From positions 1-58,953 of the forward strand of contig JAQTZZ010000025.1 in the NCBI GenBank assembly GCA_028687545.1: a stretch of 58,953 nucleotides of DNA, written 5' to 3'. Source of the stretch: Candidatus Wallbacteria bacterium (GTDB lineage: Bacteria; Muiribacteriota; JAQTZZ01). The translations under genes and the position numbers were made by a program. The notes under the pieces were generated by a model. It was not told the origin of the DNA. It searched no databases and saw nothing but the letters and a program-made list of their open reading frames with translations. This document shows positions 1 through 8,875 of this stretch, in pieces. Position 1 is the first letter of the stretch; the number at the start of each line of letters is the position of its first letter.

Positions 1-1622
1 TCGAAGAAGCAGGTCTGGTCCTGGAAAAATACGCAGAACTCGACCTCAAGAGAGACGACCTTCTGAAATTTTCCGGGCTTGACCTCCTGACCGCTTACAT
101 CGAGGAAAACAAGCTTCAGGATCATTACTGTGTCTTGTGTGTCAGCGGCACCAGCATCATCATCCGCTACATCCTGCTCCCGAAGATTCCGGTCGAAGAG
201 CTGCCGACCGCGGTTCCATTCGAGTCCAAGAAGGAACTGCCATTCTCGCTGGAAGAAGCGGAACTGGACTATTTCATCGTCGGGGAAGTGGAAAAGGAAG
301 GCGTAAAAAAACTGAAGGCCTTCGTTGCCGCATATAAGAAAGAGGAGCTGCAGAAATATTACCAGCTGTTCGAGCGGCTGGGACTGAAACTGAGTTCGAT
401 CGTCGTGACCCCTCCGATCTCGGAAAACCTGATCAAAATGCAGGGTGGAAAAATTTCGGATGAAATCATCGCGCACATCGATATCGGCTATCAGACTACC
501 TCAGTGAACATTCTCAACTGTGGAGGCCTTGATTTCAGCCGCGTGATCCCAATGGGTTCCTTCCAGATCGACGAACTGATCGCTGAAAACCTGGCCGGGA
601 ATCCGCTTCAGGTTGAGGGTAATCTGGAAAAAGCTTCCAGGCTGAAAATTGAAAACGGGCTCACCGGCAGCGACGAGAAAGTCGTGGAATGGGTCAGGGA
701 CGGCATCAACAATCTGCTGCAGAGGGTCAGGCTTTCCATCGGATACTATAAGACCCAGACCGGAGCCAAGAAGATTGACAGGGTGCTGCTGACCGGGGGA
801 CTGGCCGGCCTCAAAGGAATTGCTCCATATCTGAAAGACAACCTGGAAGCGAATGTCGAACTTCTCAGACTGGAACCGAATCCGGAATTGAGCATCAGCC
901 CGGAATTCAGCGGTCTCAATACCAACCTTTTCGCCACTGTGATAGGCGGAGTAATCGAAAATAAGGGATCCATTTCCAGGATCAACCTGCTGGCCAAGTA
1001 TCTCAGGCCGAAGAAAGAAGTTTCACTCTCCTCATCCGAAGATATCCAGTACTTCTATAAAGAAATCATGATCCGTCTGGAAAAGATGATCCCGAATCCG
1101 AAGCTGCTTTTTACTGTCATCTATGCCGGACTTTTCATTCTGATGCTTGTGCCTTATCTGTTTCTGAATACATCCAAGATTTACTATTCAAGCAAGTCCG
1201 CAGATTACTCGACCAACCTCAACCAGCTATCCACAAAACTGGAGCAAGCAGTTGCTCTTAGAAATGAATTCAAGAACCTGGAAATAAAGGTGCGCGAAAA
1301 AGCCAGCATCTTCCAGGGAAAGCGCAACTGGTCCGAAATCATGGTTTCGCTTTCACATACTTTTACTGAAGAAGTGATAGTGGATTCGCTGAACTTCAAG
1401 ATGGAAAAGAACCGTAATTATTCTTTCACACTCTCAGGAAAGACCGGAGATACGAACATGGCGACTATGGCTGCGATCGACCTCGGCAAAAACAAGTATT
1501 TCAGCGACGAGGTCGCGCTTGAAGACACAATGTTTTCAGAAGGAAATGCAGCCCAGAATAAAAAAAGGAAACTGCTCTTTTCTTTGAAGGGCAGCCTGAA
1601 AAATATTAATTATGAAAAATGA
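1..1622 (+). CDS. pilM: PilM-PilN fusion protein, 5' end outside window
   Basis: The reading frame is open from nucleotide 3, so the N-terminus is missing; the first internal TTG at 135 is not the start. The first two thirds are a PilM-type actin-like domain: the phosphate-binding stretch HIDIGYQTTS is near nt 475-505 and the adenosine-site stretch LTGGLAGLKG near nt 785-815. A transmembrane segment follows (about nt 1105-1167), then a periplasmic coiled coil and a PilN/GspL-like ferredoxin fold to the end. PilM and PilN are normally separate, a cytoplasmic ring protein and an inner-membrane partner; here they are one chain, as in GspL. It overlaps pilO by 11 nt and heads a pilMN-O-P-Q-lipoprotein operon. 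Family assignment is firm; that the fusion is functional is inferred from the intact frame and motifs. Confidence 0.9.
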   Translation, partial: EEAGLVLEKYAELDLKRDDLLKFSGLDLLTAYIEENKLQDHYCVLCVSGTSIIIRYILLPKIPVEELPTAVPFESKKELPFSLEEAELDYFIVGEVEKEGVKKLKAFVAAYKKEELQKYYQLFERLGLKLSSIVVTPPISENLIKMQGGKISDEIIAHIDIGYQTTSVNILNCGGLDFSRVIPMGSFQIDELIAENLAGNPLQVEGNLEKASRLKIENGLTGSDEKVVEWVRDGINNLLQRVRLSIGYYKTQTGAKKIDRVLLTGGLAGLKGIAPYLKDNLEANVELLRLEPNPELSISPEFSGLNTNLFATVIGGVIENKGSISRINLLAKYLRPKKEVSLSSSEDIQYFYKEIMIRLEKMIPNPKLLFTVIYAGLFILMLVPYLFLNTSKIYYSSKSADYSTNLNQLSTKLEQAVALRNEFKNLEIKVREKASIFQGKRNWSEIMVSLSHTFTEEVIVDSLNFKMEKNRNYSFTLSGKTGDTNMATMAAIDLGKNKYFSDEVALEDTMFSEGNAAQNKKRKLLFSLKGSLKNINYEK

Positions 1623-2352
1623 CAAGCTGATCCTGGGCGGATTTTCCGGCATTTTCATCCTTATCTTCTGCTACTTGTCCTTTTTCCTGCTTCCACTGAA
1701 CTCTGATATCCGGAAAGTCAAAAGCAATTCGGACAATAACCGCCGCCAGTTTGAGACTACTCAGGAAGAGCTGAAACGATTCGATATCCCTGACTTGAAT
1801 TCCAAGATCGAAACGCTGAAAAAAAAGCTTAAGAGTTTTGAAGAATACAAGATAGAGCGCAAAGATATACCCGTCCTCCTGGACAAGATCACCCAGATCG
1901 CCTCCAAGCCGAGGATGAAAATCTATCTGAACAGCATCAAACAGGGCGGAATCCAGAAAAACGAAAAAATTTCCGAAGCTTCCGACAAGCCAAGCCCGCC
2001 GAAACCGGTTTCCTCTAGTTCAGAGCAATCCGCACCTCCGCCTCCACCTCCACCCGGTTCTGGAAGCACCCCTCCATCACCTTCTGGTGCATCATCCGTT
2101 CCCAATCAGCGCTTGACTGTACAACAACCCGGCACGCAGAAAACCCCGGATAAGATCACCTGGCTGGAACTGCCGATTTTCATCGAGATGTCCGGAGAGT
2201 TCATCGACATAGCCAAATTCTTTTTTTATCTGAACCAGATCGAAAACATAATCATAGTGGACAGTCTCAGCCTGGATACAGATTCCATGAATACCGGCGC
2301 CATCGAATGCAAACTTAAACTGGTAGTCGTAATGGGTGAGTCCAATGAATAA
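1612..2352 (+). CDS. pilO: PilO-like pilus alignment protein with proline-rich insert
   Basis: A 246-residue inner-membrane protein with a short cytoplasmic N-terminus, one membrane helix (about residues 8-28) and a coiled coil (about 35-80). The C-terminal part, about 175-245, fits the PilO ferredoxin-like fold. PilO pairs with PilN in the periplasm and links the inner-membrane platform to PilP and the secretin. An unusual Pro/Ser-rich linker at about residues 125-170, with a run of seven prolines, separates the coiled coil from the last domain; ordinary PilO lacks it. The start ATG overlaps the end of the PilM-PilN frame by 11 nt, which implies translational coupling. Sequence identity to known PilO is weak, so the call rests on topology and gene order. 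Confidence 0.8.
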   Translation: MKNDKLILGGFSGIFILIFCYLSFFLLPLNSDIRKVKSNSDNNRRQFETTQEELKRFDIPDLNSKIETLKKKLKSFEEYKIERKDIPVLLDKITQIASKPRMKIYLNSIKQGGIQKNEKISEASDKPSPPKPVSSSSEQSAPPPPPPPGSGSTPPSPSGASSVPNQRLTVQQPGTQKTPDKITWLELPIFIEMSGEFIDIAKFFFYLNQIENIIIVDSLSLDTDSMNTGAIECKLKLVVVMGESNE

Positions 2353-3190
2353 GATCAAACTGATCTTTTTCATTCTGGCCACGCTGACTGCGATGCTCGT
2401 GTGCGCCTTGCTTTTAATGAAGCCTGTGCAGCCCGGTGCTGCCATACCCGTCAACACTCCTCCAGTACCTCCGCCGCCTTCGAATGTTTCCGACACCAAG
2501 CCCCCAAAGCTTCCGCAAGTGGCCCAGGTCAAAACTTCGGAAACAGCTGTGCAGCCTGTGACCAAAAAAACTACCGTTGAAACGAATCTGGTCGTCGGCA
2601 AGACAGTCGAAGCATCAGCAGTCACACCTGTAGTTATTTCAAGCGAGTTGAAAGATATCTTCGCTTTCGAACAGAGTTTCGGTCGGAATATTTTCCAGGA
2701 ACGGATCGATCTCAATGCCCCGCTGCTCAAAATCACGGAATACGAGAACCCCGACCAGGACGGCAGGTTCGTGGTGAGCTGGGCACCTGTTCTGCAAGCA
2801 AAATCATATGATTTCGAGATCAACGGGGATCTGAAAACAGATCTGAAATCACCCTACATTTTCGACAATCTGATTGAGGGCGAACTGTTGATGAGAGCAA
2901 TAGCCAAGAATGACAATGGAACCAGCAAATGGTCTACCATGGAGCATTTAATCATAGAGAAAAAGAAGGAAGAGAAAAAGGTCGAGCGCGAAGTAATCAA
3001 GATCAATCTGCTTGGGATCATTAAAAAAAAGGAGAGCTTTCAGGCGCTGATTGACGATAAGTTATATAAGGTGGGCGATGAACTGTGCGGTGGCCTGATC
3101 AAGCTCATCGAGATCAAAAGGATCGTGCTGCTTAAAAACGGGCTGGAATATGAATTTCCGCTCGAAGGGAGTGCCGAAAATGAGATGTAG
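2345..3190 (+). CDS. pilP: PilP/GspC-like periplasmic linker protein
   Basis: About 281 residues: an N-terminal membrane anchor, a Pro-rich linker (about 30-50), a middle domain that looks immunoglobulin/FN3-like (about 125-210, with a W..W strand pattern), a Lys/Glu-rich helix, then a C-terminal small beta domain resembling the PilP/GspC homology region (about 220-275; it begins INLLGIIKKK and contains KVGDEL). PilP-type domains dock onto the N0 domain of the secretin. A frame extension to GTG at 2336 exists; ATG 2345 is preferred because GGGTGAG lies just upstream. It overlaps pilO by 8 nt and pilQ by 11 nt. The FN3-like insertion makes it about 100 residues longer than usual PilP. Not a lipoprotein by its N-terminus. 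Confidence 0.75.
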   Translation: MNKIKLIFFILATLTAMLVCALLLMKPVQPGAAIPVNTPPVPPPPSNVSDTKPPKLPQVAQVKTSETAVQPVTKKTTVETNLVVGKTVEASAVTPVVISSELKDIFAFEQSFGRNIFQERIDLNAPLLKITEYENPDQDGRFVVSWAPVLQAKSYDFEINGDLKTDLKSPYIFDNLIEGELLMRAIAKNDNGTSKWSTMEHLIIEKKKEEKKVEREVIKINLLGIIKKKESFQALIDDKLYKVGDELCGGLIKLIEIKRIVLLKNGLEYEFPLEGSAENEM

Positions 3191-5288
3191 TTTAATACTG
3201 CTCCTGATCTTGTTCACGATGGCGGCAGCTGGCATCAATGACCCTGTTCCGCAGTCGCATTACTCCTATAAAATCCTGGAAGGGTTGAAAACGGAAAATC
3301 TGCTTGGGGAAAAAGGCGACCTTTATCAGCCGGGCATCACACTGACCAGGCGCGAAGTTGCTTCACTGCTCGCAGTTTCACTGTCCAATCTGGAAAGCAT
3401 GACCCGCGAACAGGTCTCGACTGTTTCCACTGAACTTCTGGAAGGCCTTCAGAAGCTCACCCAGGAATTTTCAGAGGAACTCGAACTGCTTTATTCATTC
3501 GGGATCGATTCATTGACCCGCAAGATAACATTCCTGGAGCGTGCAATCACAGATTCAAAGCAGGGCACCAGTCTCGAAAAACCGTTGAAAGCCGCACCGA
3601 TGCCTCAGCTTCAATCTCCTTCCACCATCGAACTTATGACGGAACTGCCTAATGCAGTTCCCGAAAAACCGGCTCTGCTCATGAAATTCGATCCGAACGA
3701 TCCAGTGCTTAATCAGAAAGTCTCGCTCAACTTTGTCCGCACCGAATTGCCCCAGGTTCTGACCGCACTGTTTCAAGACACCACTTACAGCCTGGTCACA
3801 GGTGTGGACGTTAAAGGGAAAATCAACATCCAGGTCGAAGACAAGACCATCATCGAAATTCTAAAATCCCTGGCTGAAGCCAATAAATTCGACTTTCAGA
3901 TTGAACAGAAAATTGTGACTGTGATCCCGATTTCCCGCGAAGTCACTGAAATTATCAAGCTGAATTTCGCCGAAGCCAGTGAGGTCGTTCTGCTGCTCGA
4001 TGCATTCAAGGGCCGCACCGGCTCTGTCAAGATCGACAAACGAACCAAGTCGATCCTGGTTACAGACGCTATCGAAAACATCAGGAAGATGCAGAAGCTG
4101 ATCGCTGAGATCGACATTGAATCCGATAAAACCAGGAAAATCCTGCACGTTTTCTCTTTCAAGTATGTCGATCCCAAAGACATCGAGTCGATCCTCACCA
4201 CCCTTAAATCACAGGAAGGCATACTGCAGGTAAATTCCCAGAACAGCACCAGCATCGTGATCGATTATCAGGAAAACATCGATAAAATTGCCGAATACAT
4301 CAAGAAACTCGACCTTCCTGCTGAATCGAAGCAGCTGCAGACAGAAATCTACAATGTGCGCTATGCCAAGGCTGTAGACATCGTTTCCATACTTCAGAGC
4401 GACGTCTTCAAGAAGCACGATGAATACAGCAAATTGCAGATATCCAGCGATGCACGCACCAACAGCCTGATCATTTCCGGGAAACCGGCAGATATCCTGT
4501 CTCTGAAGAAATACATCAAACGCCTGGACGCCAGAAACCGCCAGGTTGTAATTACAGCCAAGATCATCGAGGTCACACTGGATGATAAGCACAGCGAAGG
4601 AGTCAACTGGACCAAGCTGGTGCCCAAGAACAACACCAATAAAGCGCTTGACCAGGAAAACACGATGAAAACCCTGCTCTTCCCGGAAGCCAGCAACAAT
4701 TTCACATTCTCCTTCAAGTTCGGCACACTCGACAATGAACAGTTCACATCTCTCCTGAACGCTCTGAAGACAATTTCCAATATCAAGGTGGTCAGCAACC
4801 CGACCATCACCACCCTCGACAATGTCGAATCCAAGATCCTGATCGGCGAAAAAATTCCATTCGAGGAAACCACTACTACAAGCACAGGCACCACCAGCAA
4901 GGTCACCTTCAAAGATGTGGGAATCACTCTTACAGTCACTCCCACCATCAGCTCAGATAATTACGTCACTCTCAAGGTTCACCCTGAAATATCCCAGCAG
5001 AACGGCGTGGTTCAGTCAACCGGCGAACCGATCATTGGAACTACGGAAGCCGACACTCAGGTGCTGGTCAGGAACGGCGATACAATGGTGATCGGCGGTC
5101 TGGTCAAGGAAACCAAATCCCATGTGGAAAACAAGCTGCCCCTTCTGGGTGATATCCCCGGTATCGGCAGGCTTTTCACCTTCAATTCGATGACGAAAAA
5201 CCGGGTGGAGACCATTATTTTCATCACTCCGACGATCATGGACTATGAGGAGGGTAATCCCTATGAAATCAGCGAATATTTTGAATAA
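3180..5288 (+). CDS. pilQ: PilQ-type secretin with SLH-like N-terminus
   Basis: A 702-residue outer-membrane secretin with a signal peptide (residues 1-17). Next comes a stretch (about 20-75) with the look of an S-layer homology domain, a GI/TLTRREVASLL pattern, then a coiled coil. The STN and N1-type repeats cover about 170-490, and the secretin barrel about 500-690. Diagnostic secretin residues include the VxGGL stretch near 635 and LPLLGDIPGIGRLF near 655. It forms the gated channel for the pilus or secreted substrate. ATG 3180 is chosen over the in-frame ATG at 3150 because AAGGGAG lies 8 nt upstream and a signal peptide begins there. It is co-transcribed with pilMN-O-P and overlaps the downstream lipoprotein gene. 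The SLH call is by motif only. Confidence 0.93.
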   Translation: MRCSLILLLILFTMAAAGINDPVPQSHYSYKILEGLKTENLLGEKGDLYQPGITLTRREVASLLAVSLSNLESMTREQVSTVSTELLEGLQKLTQEFSEELELLYSFGIDSLTRKITFLERAITDSKQGTSLEKPLKAAPMPQLQSPSTIELMTELPNAVPEKPALLMKFDPNDPVLNQKVSLNFVRTELPQVLTALFQDTTYSLVTGVDVKGKINIQVEDKTIIEILKSLAEANKFDFQIEQKIVTVIPISREVTEIIKLNFAEASEVVLLLDAFKGRTGSVKIDKRTKSILVTDAIENIRKMQKLIAEIDIESDKTRKILHVFSFKYVDPKDIESILTTLKSQEGILQVNSQNSTSIVIDYQENIDKIAEYIKKLDLPAESKQLQTEIYNVRYAKAVDIVSILQSDVFKKHDEYSKLQISSDARTNSLIISGKPADILSLKKYIKRLDARNRQVVITAKIIEVTLDDKHSEGVNWTKLVPKNNTNKALDQENTMKTLLFPEASNNFTFSFKFGTLDNEQFTSLLNALKTISNIKVVSNPTITTLDNVESKILIGEKIPFEETTTTSTGTTSKVTFKDVGITLTVTPTISSDNYVTLKVHPEISQQNGVVQSTGEPIIGTTEADTQVLVRNGDTMVIGGLVKETKSHVENKLPLLGDIPGIGRLFTFNSMTKNRVETIIFITPTIMDYEEGNPYEISEYFE

Positions 5289-5841
5289 ACCGTCGCTAAA
5301 ATATCTGTCATTCGGATTCCTGACCGCGATTCTGTTGATTCTGGGTTGCGGACATTCTCCGTTCAGTCCTGATGCGAAAATGATTGTAGTCAGTACAGGC
5401 TCAAGTGTCCTGGCCCCGGTCCCATCCCAGGACGGGCTGACTATCAATTCGGTTCTGCCTTCCACTTCAGTGACGCTGAAACTGCTTCAAGGCACCAATG
5501 TTTTCATCGACGGCTATTCAGTGGACTATCTGGATGAAGCCGGCGTACTCCTTTATACCAAAGTCGGCCTGGCTACCAACTCCCTGAAAGTGATGGGGAA
5601 ACTGTCGGCCTATCTCACGACGAGCACTGACCTCTCTCTCACCATCCCGGTGTATTCAAGGGACGTCTATTATAAAATCCATCCCTCAGACAAAGCTTAC
5701 AACAGCGGGGAAGTCGATCTGCTCTCCCCTGTTTCAGCAGTAGTCACCTTCTATGGCACTGATGCCAATCAAAACCGCGTCAGCTGCACTGGATACGTCT
5801 CATTGACAACAGTACCCAGCAGCATGACTTCCACTTCCTAG
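5263..5841 (+). CDS. small lipoprotein of the pilus operon
   Basis: A 192-residue protein with a signal peptide and lipobox LILG followed by Cys29, so it is expected to be lipidated. The mature part is Ser/Thr/Val-rich and beta-like, with no family I recognise. ATG 5263 is preferred to the upstream in-frame ATG 5245 because GAGGAGG precedes it. It overlaps the 3' end of the secretin gene by 26 nt and is the last gene of the operon. The facing operon also encodes a lipoprotein of similar size next to its secretin, so a pilotin- or secretin-accessory role is plausible but inferred from position only. The last base of its TAG stop is the first base of the adjoining inverted repeat. Confidence 0.75.
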   Translation: MKSANILNKPSLKYLSFGFLTAILLILGCGHSPFSPDAKMIVVSTGSSVLAPVPSQDGLTINSVLPSTSVTLKLLQGTNVFIDGYSVDYLDEAGVLLYTKVGLATNSLKVMGKLSAYLTTSTDLSLTIPVYSRDVYYKIHPSDKAYNSGEVDLLSPVSAVVTFYGTDANQNRVSCTGYVSLTTVPSSMTSTS

Positions 5842-6002
5842 GCAGCTGAAAAACTACCATCTGCTTCGTTGCACTCATCCTGCGCAGCTTACTGTACATT
5901 TCAAGTGCATCTTGACTAATGCTTGCATTGGTTTAGATGCACTAGATACAGCTCGCTTTGCGCGAAATCGTGCGCCTTGCATCTGGCAGTTTTTGAACTG
6001 CC
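5841..6002. repeat. intergenic hairpin repeat, copy A
   Basis: The ends form an imperfect inverted repeat of about 24 bp: the left arm begins GGCAGCTGAAAAACTACCA and the right arm ends GGCAGTTTTTGAACTGCC. The interior carries TGCTTCGTTGC and further short palindromes. Similar elements lie at 6098-6222 and 51054-51174. It starts on the stop codon of the lipoprotein gene and probably serves as a transcription end or RNA-stability element. No coding capacity seen. Confidence 0.75.
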
Positions 6003-6042
6003 TGGCTTAGTAGCCTTTTTCAAAAGTCTTGAGCTAAAAGGT

Positions 6043-6069
6043 GAGATAAGGGGACACCATACTTATCTC
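6043..6069. repeat. short perfect palindrome between convergent operons
   Basis: GAGATAAG and CTTATCTC pair perfectly around an 11-nt loop that contains GGGGACACCAT. Loop sequences of this type occur around REP-associated (Y1) transposase remnants in other genomes, from memory. No transposase frame is present here. The rest of the 5842-6218 gap holds repeat copies A and B and nothing else that I can support. Confidence 0.5.
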
Positions 6070-6097
6070 CCTATCTCCGGAAAAAGACGCTAACAAT

Positions 6098-6222
6098 TTA
6101 GGCTGTTCAAAAGCGGTCAGATGCTAGAAGCGCGAAATTCGACGAAGTGAGCCGTACTAATCGTACGGTGAACGAGGCGGATAGAGCGCGACAACGCAGA
6201 TGACCGCTTTTCAACAGCCTAA
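6098..6222. repeat. intergenic hairpin repeat, copy B
   Basis: A long inverted repeat: the left arm starts TTAGGCTGTTCAAAAGCGGTC and the right arm is its near-perfect complement, ending TCAACAGCCTAA. The arms have diverged from copy A (AAAAACT became AAAAGCGG), yet both arms changed together, so pairing is kept. It contains the TAG stop (6219-6221) of the minus-strand secretin. Likely acts as the shared terminator region of the two convergent operons. Confidence 0.8.
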
Positions 6223-7862
6223 TGCAAATCAGACTTGAGCTCGTCCACCAGTTTTTGTACTTCTTCCTTGCGGAGCGGGCTTTTATCCAGCGGTTCATCT
6301 TTCAGGCTGGATTCGATCTTTTTGCGTAATGCATCTTTGACTTTGATGTCTCTCTGATCAATTCCAGTATCCATGATCACAGGAGTAATGAATATAATCA
6401 ATTCGCTTTTTTCCAGAGATTGCGCAGTGGATCTGAACATTGATTTAATGAGGGGAAGATCGCCCAGTACAGGTACTTTACTTGTTTTATTCAGCACATC
6501 GTTCTTGATCAGACCGCCGATGGCGATGGTGTCCCCGTCCCTGACCCGCATCATGGTTGTGGTTCTTCTGGAAGTGATGCGCGGGGTGTTGGTCGCGACA
6601 TCCACAATTTCCACCACATTGTCCACCTGGATCTCAAGCTGCATGTTGATGAAGCCGTCTTCCCCGATCTTGGGCACTACATTCAGTTTGATCGGAACAT
6701 CCACAAAATCGTAGGTGACTGTATCGCGAGGGGCGTTACCCGCGCTGGTGGTGGTCTGCTGCTGCTGCTTCGGCCATCTGCTGTTGATCTCGATTTCAGC
6801 TGAGCAGTTATTCAGAGTAGCCACTTTGGGGGCTGATAAAAGTTTGGCATCAGATTTAGTAGAAAGCGCTTTCAGGGCCATGTTGAAATTTCTGGAATCC
6901 ATGGTCCCGAAACGGATTGTGCCGCCCGGATTTCTGGGATCAAGCACAGCGGCAGGGATCTTGACGGCAAGTGAAGCGAGGTCTTCGGGATTCCCGGCAG
7001 CATCATACACTCCGGTCATGATGTTATGCCAGAACCAGTCCATTCCCATGGTGTCTGACTTGCTGAGCGCGACTTCCATGATCTTGGCTTCAATCATCAC
7101 CTGCATGGGCTTCCTGTCAAGATAACTGATTACTGAGGCCGCAGAATCGATCGCCTGTTTTCTGTCAGTGATGAACAGAGTATTGGTTTTCTCGTCAGTC
7201 AGGATGACAGCGTCGAATGACAGCAAAGGTTTGATCATGAGTGCAATTTCGGCTGCATTGCCCAGTTTGATGGGGATGATCCGGAGTTCTTTACCCACAG
7301 ATACGGTATTCGGGATGCCGATAAAGGGAGTGATCGTTCCTTCTTTGGTGCCTGCGAAAGAAGGAATGACTTTTCCTTCCAGGCTGGAGATTGTTTCTCT
7401 GATGTTCCTGATCCGGTCGGGAGTGTCCACGATCAGAAGGCTTCGGGTGCTCGCATCAGCTGTGATCGTACCGCCTGGTCCGAGCAGGCTCGCCATCAGA
7501 TTCTTGGCTTGTTCCGCATCCAACTTCTGCAGGTTTACAATCTCATTCACCCGGTGTTCATTACCCTGCTTGAACACTCTGACGATATCTCCTTCTAACG
7601 AATAACCGAAACCGTTCACATCCAGAATCGCTTCCAACGCTCTCTTAAGAGTGACGTTGTTAAGGCTGACTGAAATTCTTCCCCTCACATCATCCCCTGC
7701 GACGATGTTGAGACCTTTCTCTTTCACGAATATCTGAAGTACGGTCTGGATATCGACATCCTTGAATTCCATGGTGACCGTCTGCTTGTCAAGATCGACG
7801 GCCATCGAGATTGCAGTAAATAAAAGTATGATCAGCACCGTCAGTTTTGAGTTATATTTCAT
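6219..7862 (-). CDS. pilQ: second PilQ-type secretin
   Basis: A 547-residue secretin with signal peptide (1-21), an STN domain (about 25-95), N-domains (about 100-270) and the secretin barrel (about 280-500). It includes the GGL stretch in the IAIGGLIKND region and VPVLGDLPLIKSMF, the usual secretin signature. A charged C-terminal tail of about 45 residues, rich in Lys/Asp/Glu, follows and could be a pilotin-binding tail. It lacks the SLH-like domain of the first secretin and is about 155 residues shorter. ATG 7862 is chosen because AAGGAGG lies 7 nt upstream; the longer frame to 7892 would overlap the previous stop. It is the last gene of the minus-strand pilMN-O-P-lipoprotein-secretin operon, and its stop lies inside repeat copy B. 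Confidence 0.93.
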   Translation of the reverse strand: MKYNSKLTVLIILLFTAISMAVDLDKQTVTMEFKDVDIQTVLQIFVKEKGLNIVAGDDVRGRISVSLNNVTLKRALEAILDVNGFGYSLEGDIVRVFKQGNEHRVNEIVNLQKLDAEQAKNLMASLLGPGGTITADASTRSLLIVDTPDRIRNIRETISSLEGKVIPSFAGTKEGTITPFIGIPNTVSVGKELRIIPIKLGNAAEIALMIKPLLSFDAVILTDEKTNTLFITDRKQAIDSAASVISYLDRKPMQVMIEAKIMEVALSKSDTMGMDWFWHNIMTGVYDAAGNPEDLASLAVKIPAAVLDPRNPGGTIRFGTMDSRNFNMALKALSTKSDAKLLSAPKVATLNNCSAEIEINSRWPKQQQQTTTSAGNAPRDTVTYDFVDVPIKLNVVPKIGEDGFINMQLEIQVDNVVEIVDVATNTPRITSRRTTTMMRVRDGDTIAIGGLIKNDVLNKTSKVPVLGDLPLIKSMFRSTAQSLEKSELIIFITPVIMDTGIDQRDIKVKDALRKKIESSLKDEPLDKSPLRKEEVQKLVDELKSDLH

Positions 7863-7891
7863 GGATGTCCTCCTTAGAACTGTTACCTTCA

Positions 7892-8422
7892 TTATTTAAC
7901 CGCTGTAGTCAAAAAGACATTGCATTCTGCAGGGGCTGCATATCTATCCAGATTGTCGGACATGCTGAAAACGAATACTACTTTGACAGGGTCGACATCG
8001 TCGGCGGTTGTTGTGGTCAAATTCACCATTTTCGCCAGAATCCCGGGTGTGAAACAGGAAATTGTAAGCGTTGACGGTGACTTATAAGAATTTCCAGGGA
8101 TGGTATAGTTCAGGTTTGAAGAAAGGCCGCCAGCAGGCAGTCCCAGCGCCAGGTTAATATTGGTGGCACCGGAAAAATAATTCCATTTGGCCTGGATCAG
8201 TTTACCCGGTAAAGAGGTCCTGGAGTAGAAAGTGAAAGAAGCATCCGGCAGTTTGGCAACGGTTGCTTCGATCGTGTCAGGGTGCAGAATTCCTGCAGCA
8301 GAGTTTGTCTCAACGGAAAAGTCCGCAGCCGGGTAAAGTGCTGTAGCGCTGTTTCCCCCGGTGCATCCGTAAATAACCAACACAGACAATGCCGTAAATG
8401 CCAGTGCCGCTTTCGTGAGCAT
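7892..8422 (-). CDS. small lipoprotein of second pilus operon
   Basis: 176 residues; signal peptide with lipobox VIYG and Cys20, then a short Ser/Thr-rich beta-type mature part with two further cysteines. The start ATG at 8422 has GGAGAG upstream; the frame extends further up but overlaps the previous gene. It sits between the PilP-like gene and the secretin, whereas in the facing operon the lipoprotein follows the secretin. No recognised family; similarity to the other lipoprotein is not obvious by eye. A pilotin or accessory role is an inference from context and from its being conserved in both operons. Confidence 0.7.
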   Translation of the reverse strand: MLTKAALAFTALSVLVIYGCTGGNSATALYPAADFSVETNSAAGILHPDTIEATVAKLPDASFTFYSRTSLPGKLIQAKWNYFSGATNINLALGLPAGGLSSNLNYTIPGNSYKSPSTLTISCFTPGILAKMVNLTTTTADDVDPVKVVFVFSMSDNLDRYAAPAECNVFLTTAVK

Positions 8423-8453
8423 ATTCTCTCCTTGTTTATTACAATCTCTACTC

Positions 8454-8873
8454 TTACTCCGCATTGATGGTATCTCCATTTTCCAGTTTCACACCCGTCT
8501 TTTCGATGCTCTGGATCTTCCTGCCATTGAGATCATCACCTTCCTGATAGATGCTGCCGTCGATCACAGCAAAATGCCTGGTCCCAAGAAAAATACCATT
8601 CAGGACAGGCTTGATTCCTGCGGATTCAGGTGCTTTATTCACTGCAGCAGGAACTGCAACCGCTATTTTTTCCCTGTATTGATCAGGAATTTGAAAAACA
8701 TCCCTGATCACCTGGGCTTCAAGTTTTGCCACCTGCAATGGAGCAGTATTTTCGCGGGCAGGAGTCTCTGCCATCAGCAAGGGCAGAACAACTTCATCTT
8801 TATTGCCTGATTTCCGGAGAAAGAATATCAGAGCCAGTACTATCAAAATCAGGATCAAAGCTTTTTTAGGCAT
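8454..8873 (-). CDS. pilP: PilP/GspC-like short linker protein
   Basis: 139 residues: N-terminal membrane anchor (about 4-20), flexible linker, then a small beta domain from about residue 85 (GIFLGTRHFAVIDG, then QEGDDLNGRKIQSIE) typical of PilP/GspC homology regions that contact secretin N0 domains. About half the length of the plus-strand PilP and without the FN3-like insert. ATG 8873 is preferred over GTG 8879 because AAGGAG is placed 5 nt upstream. The neighbours are PilO and the lipoprotein gene in one tight minus-strand operon. Confidence 0.7.
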   Translation of the reverse strand: MPKKALILILIVLALIFFLRKSGNKDEVVLPLLMAETPARENTAPLQVAKLEAQVIRDVFQIPDQYREKIAVAVPAAVNKAPESAGIKPVLNGIFLGTRHFAVIDGSIYQEGDDLNGRKIQSIEKTGVKLENGDTINAE

Positions 8874-8875
8874 TG

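Noticed and set aside
1923-2823. Long minus-strand open frames opposite pilO/pilP
   Set aside because: They are antisense shadows of the Pro-rich codons; no signal, domain or ribosome site, and the plus-strand genes are well supported.
6373-7605. Three plus-strand open frames opposite the second secretin
   Set aside because: They lie entirely in the secretin gene on the other strand and show low-complexity composition without motifs.
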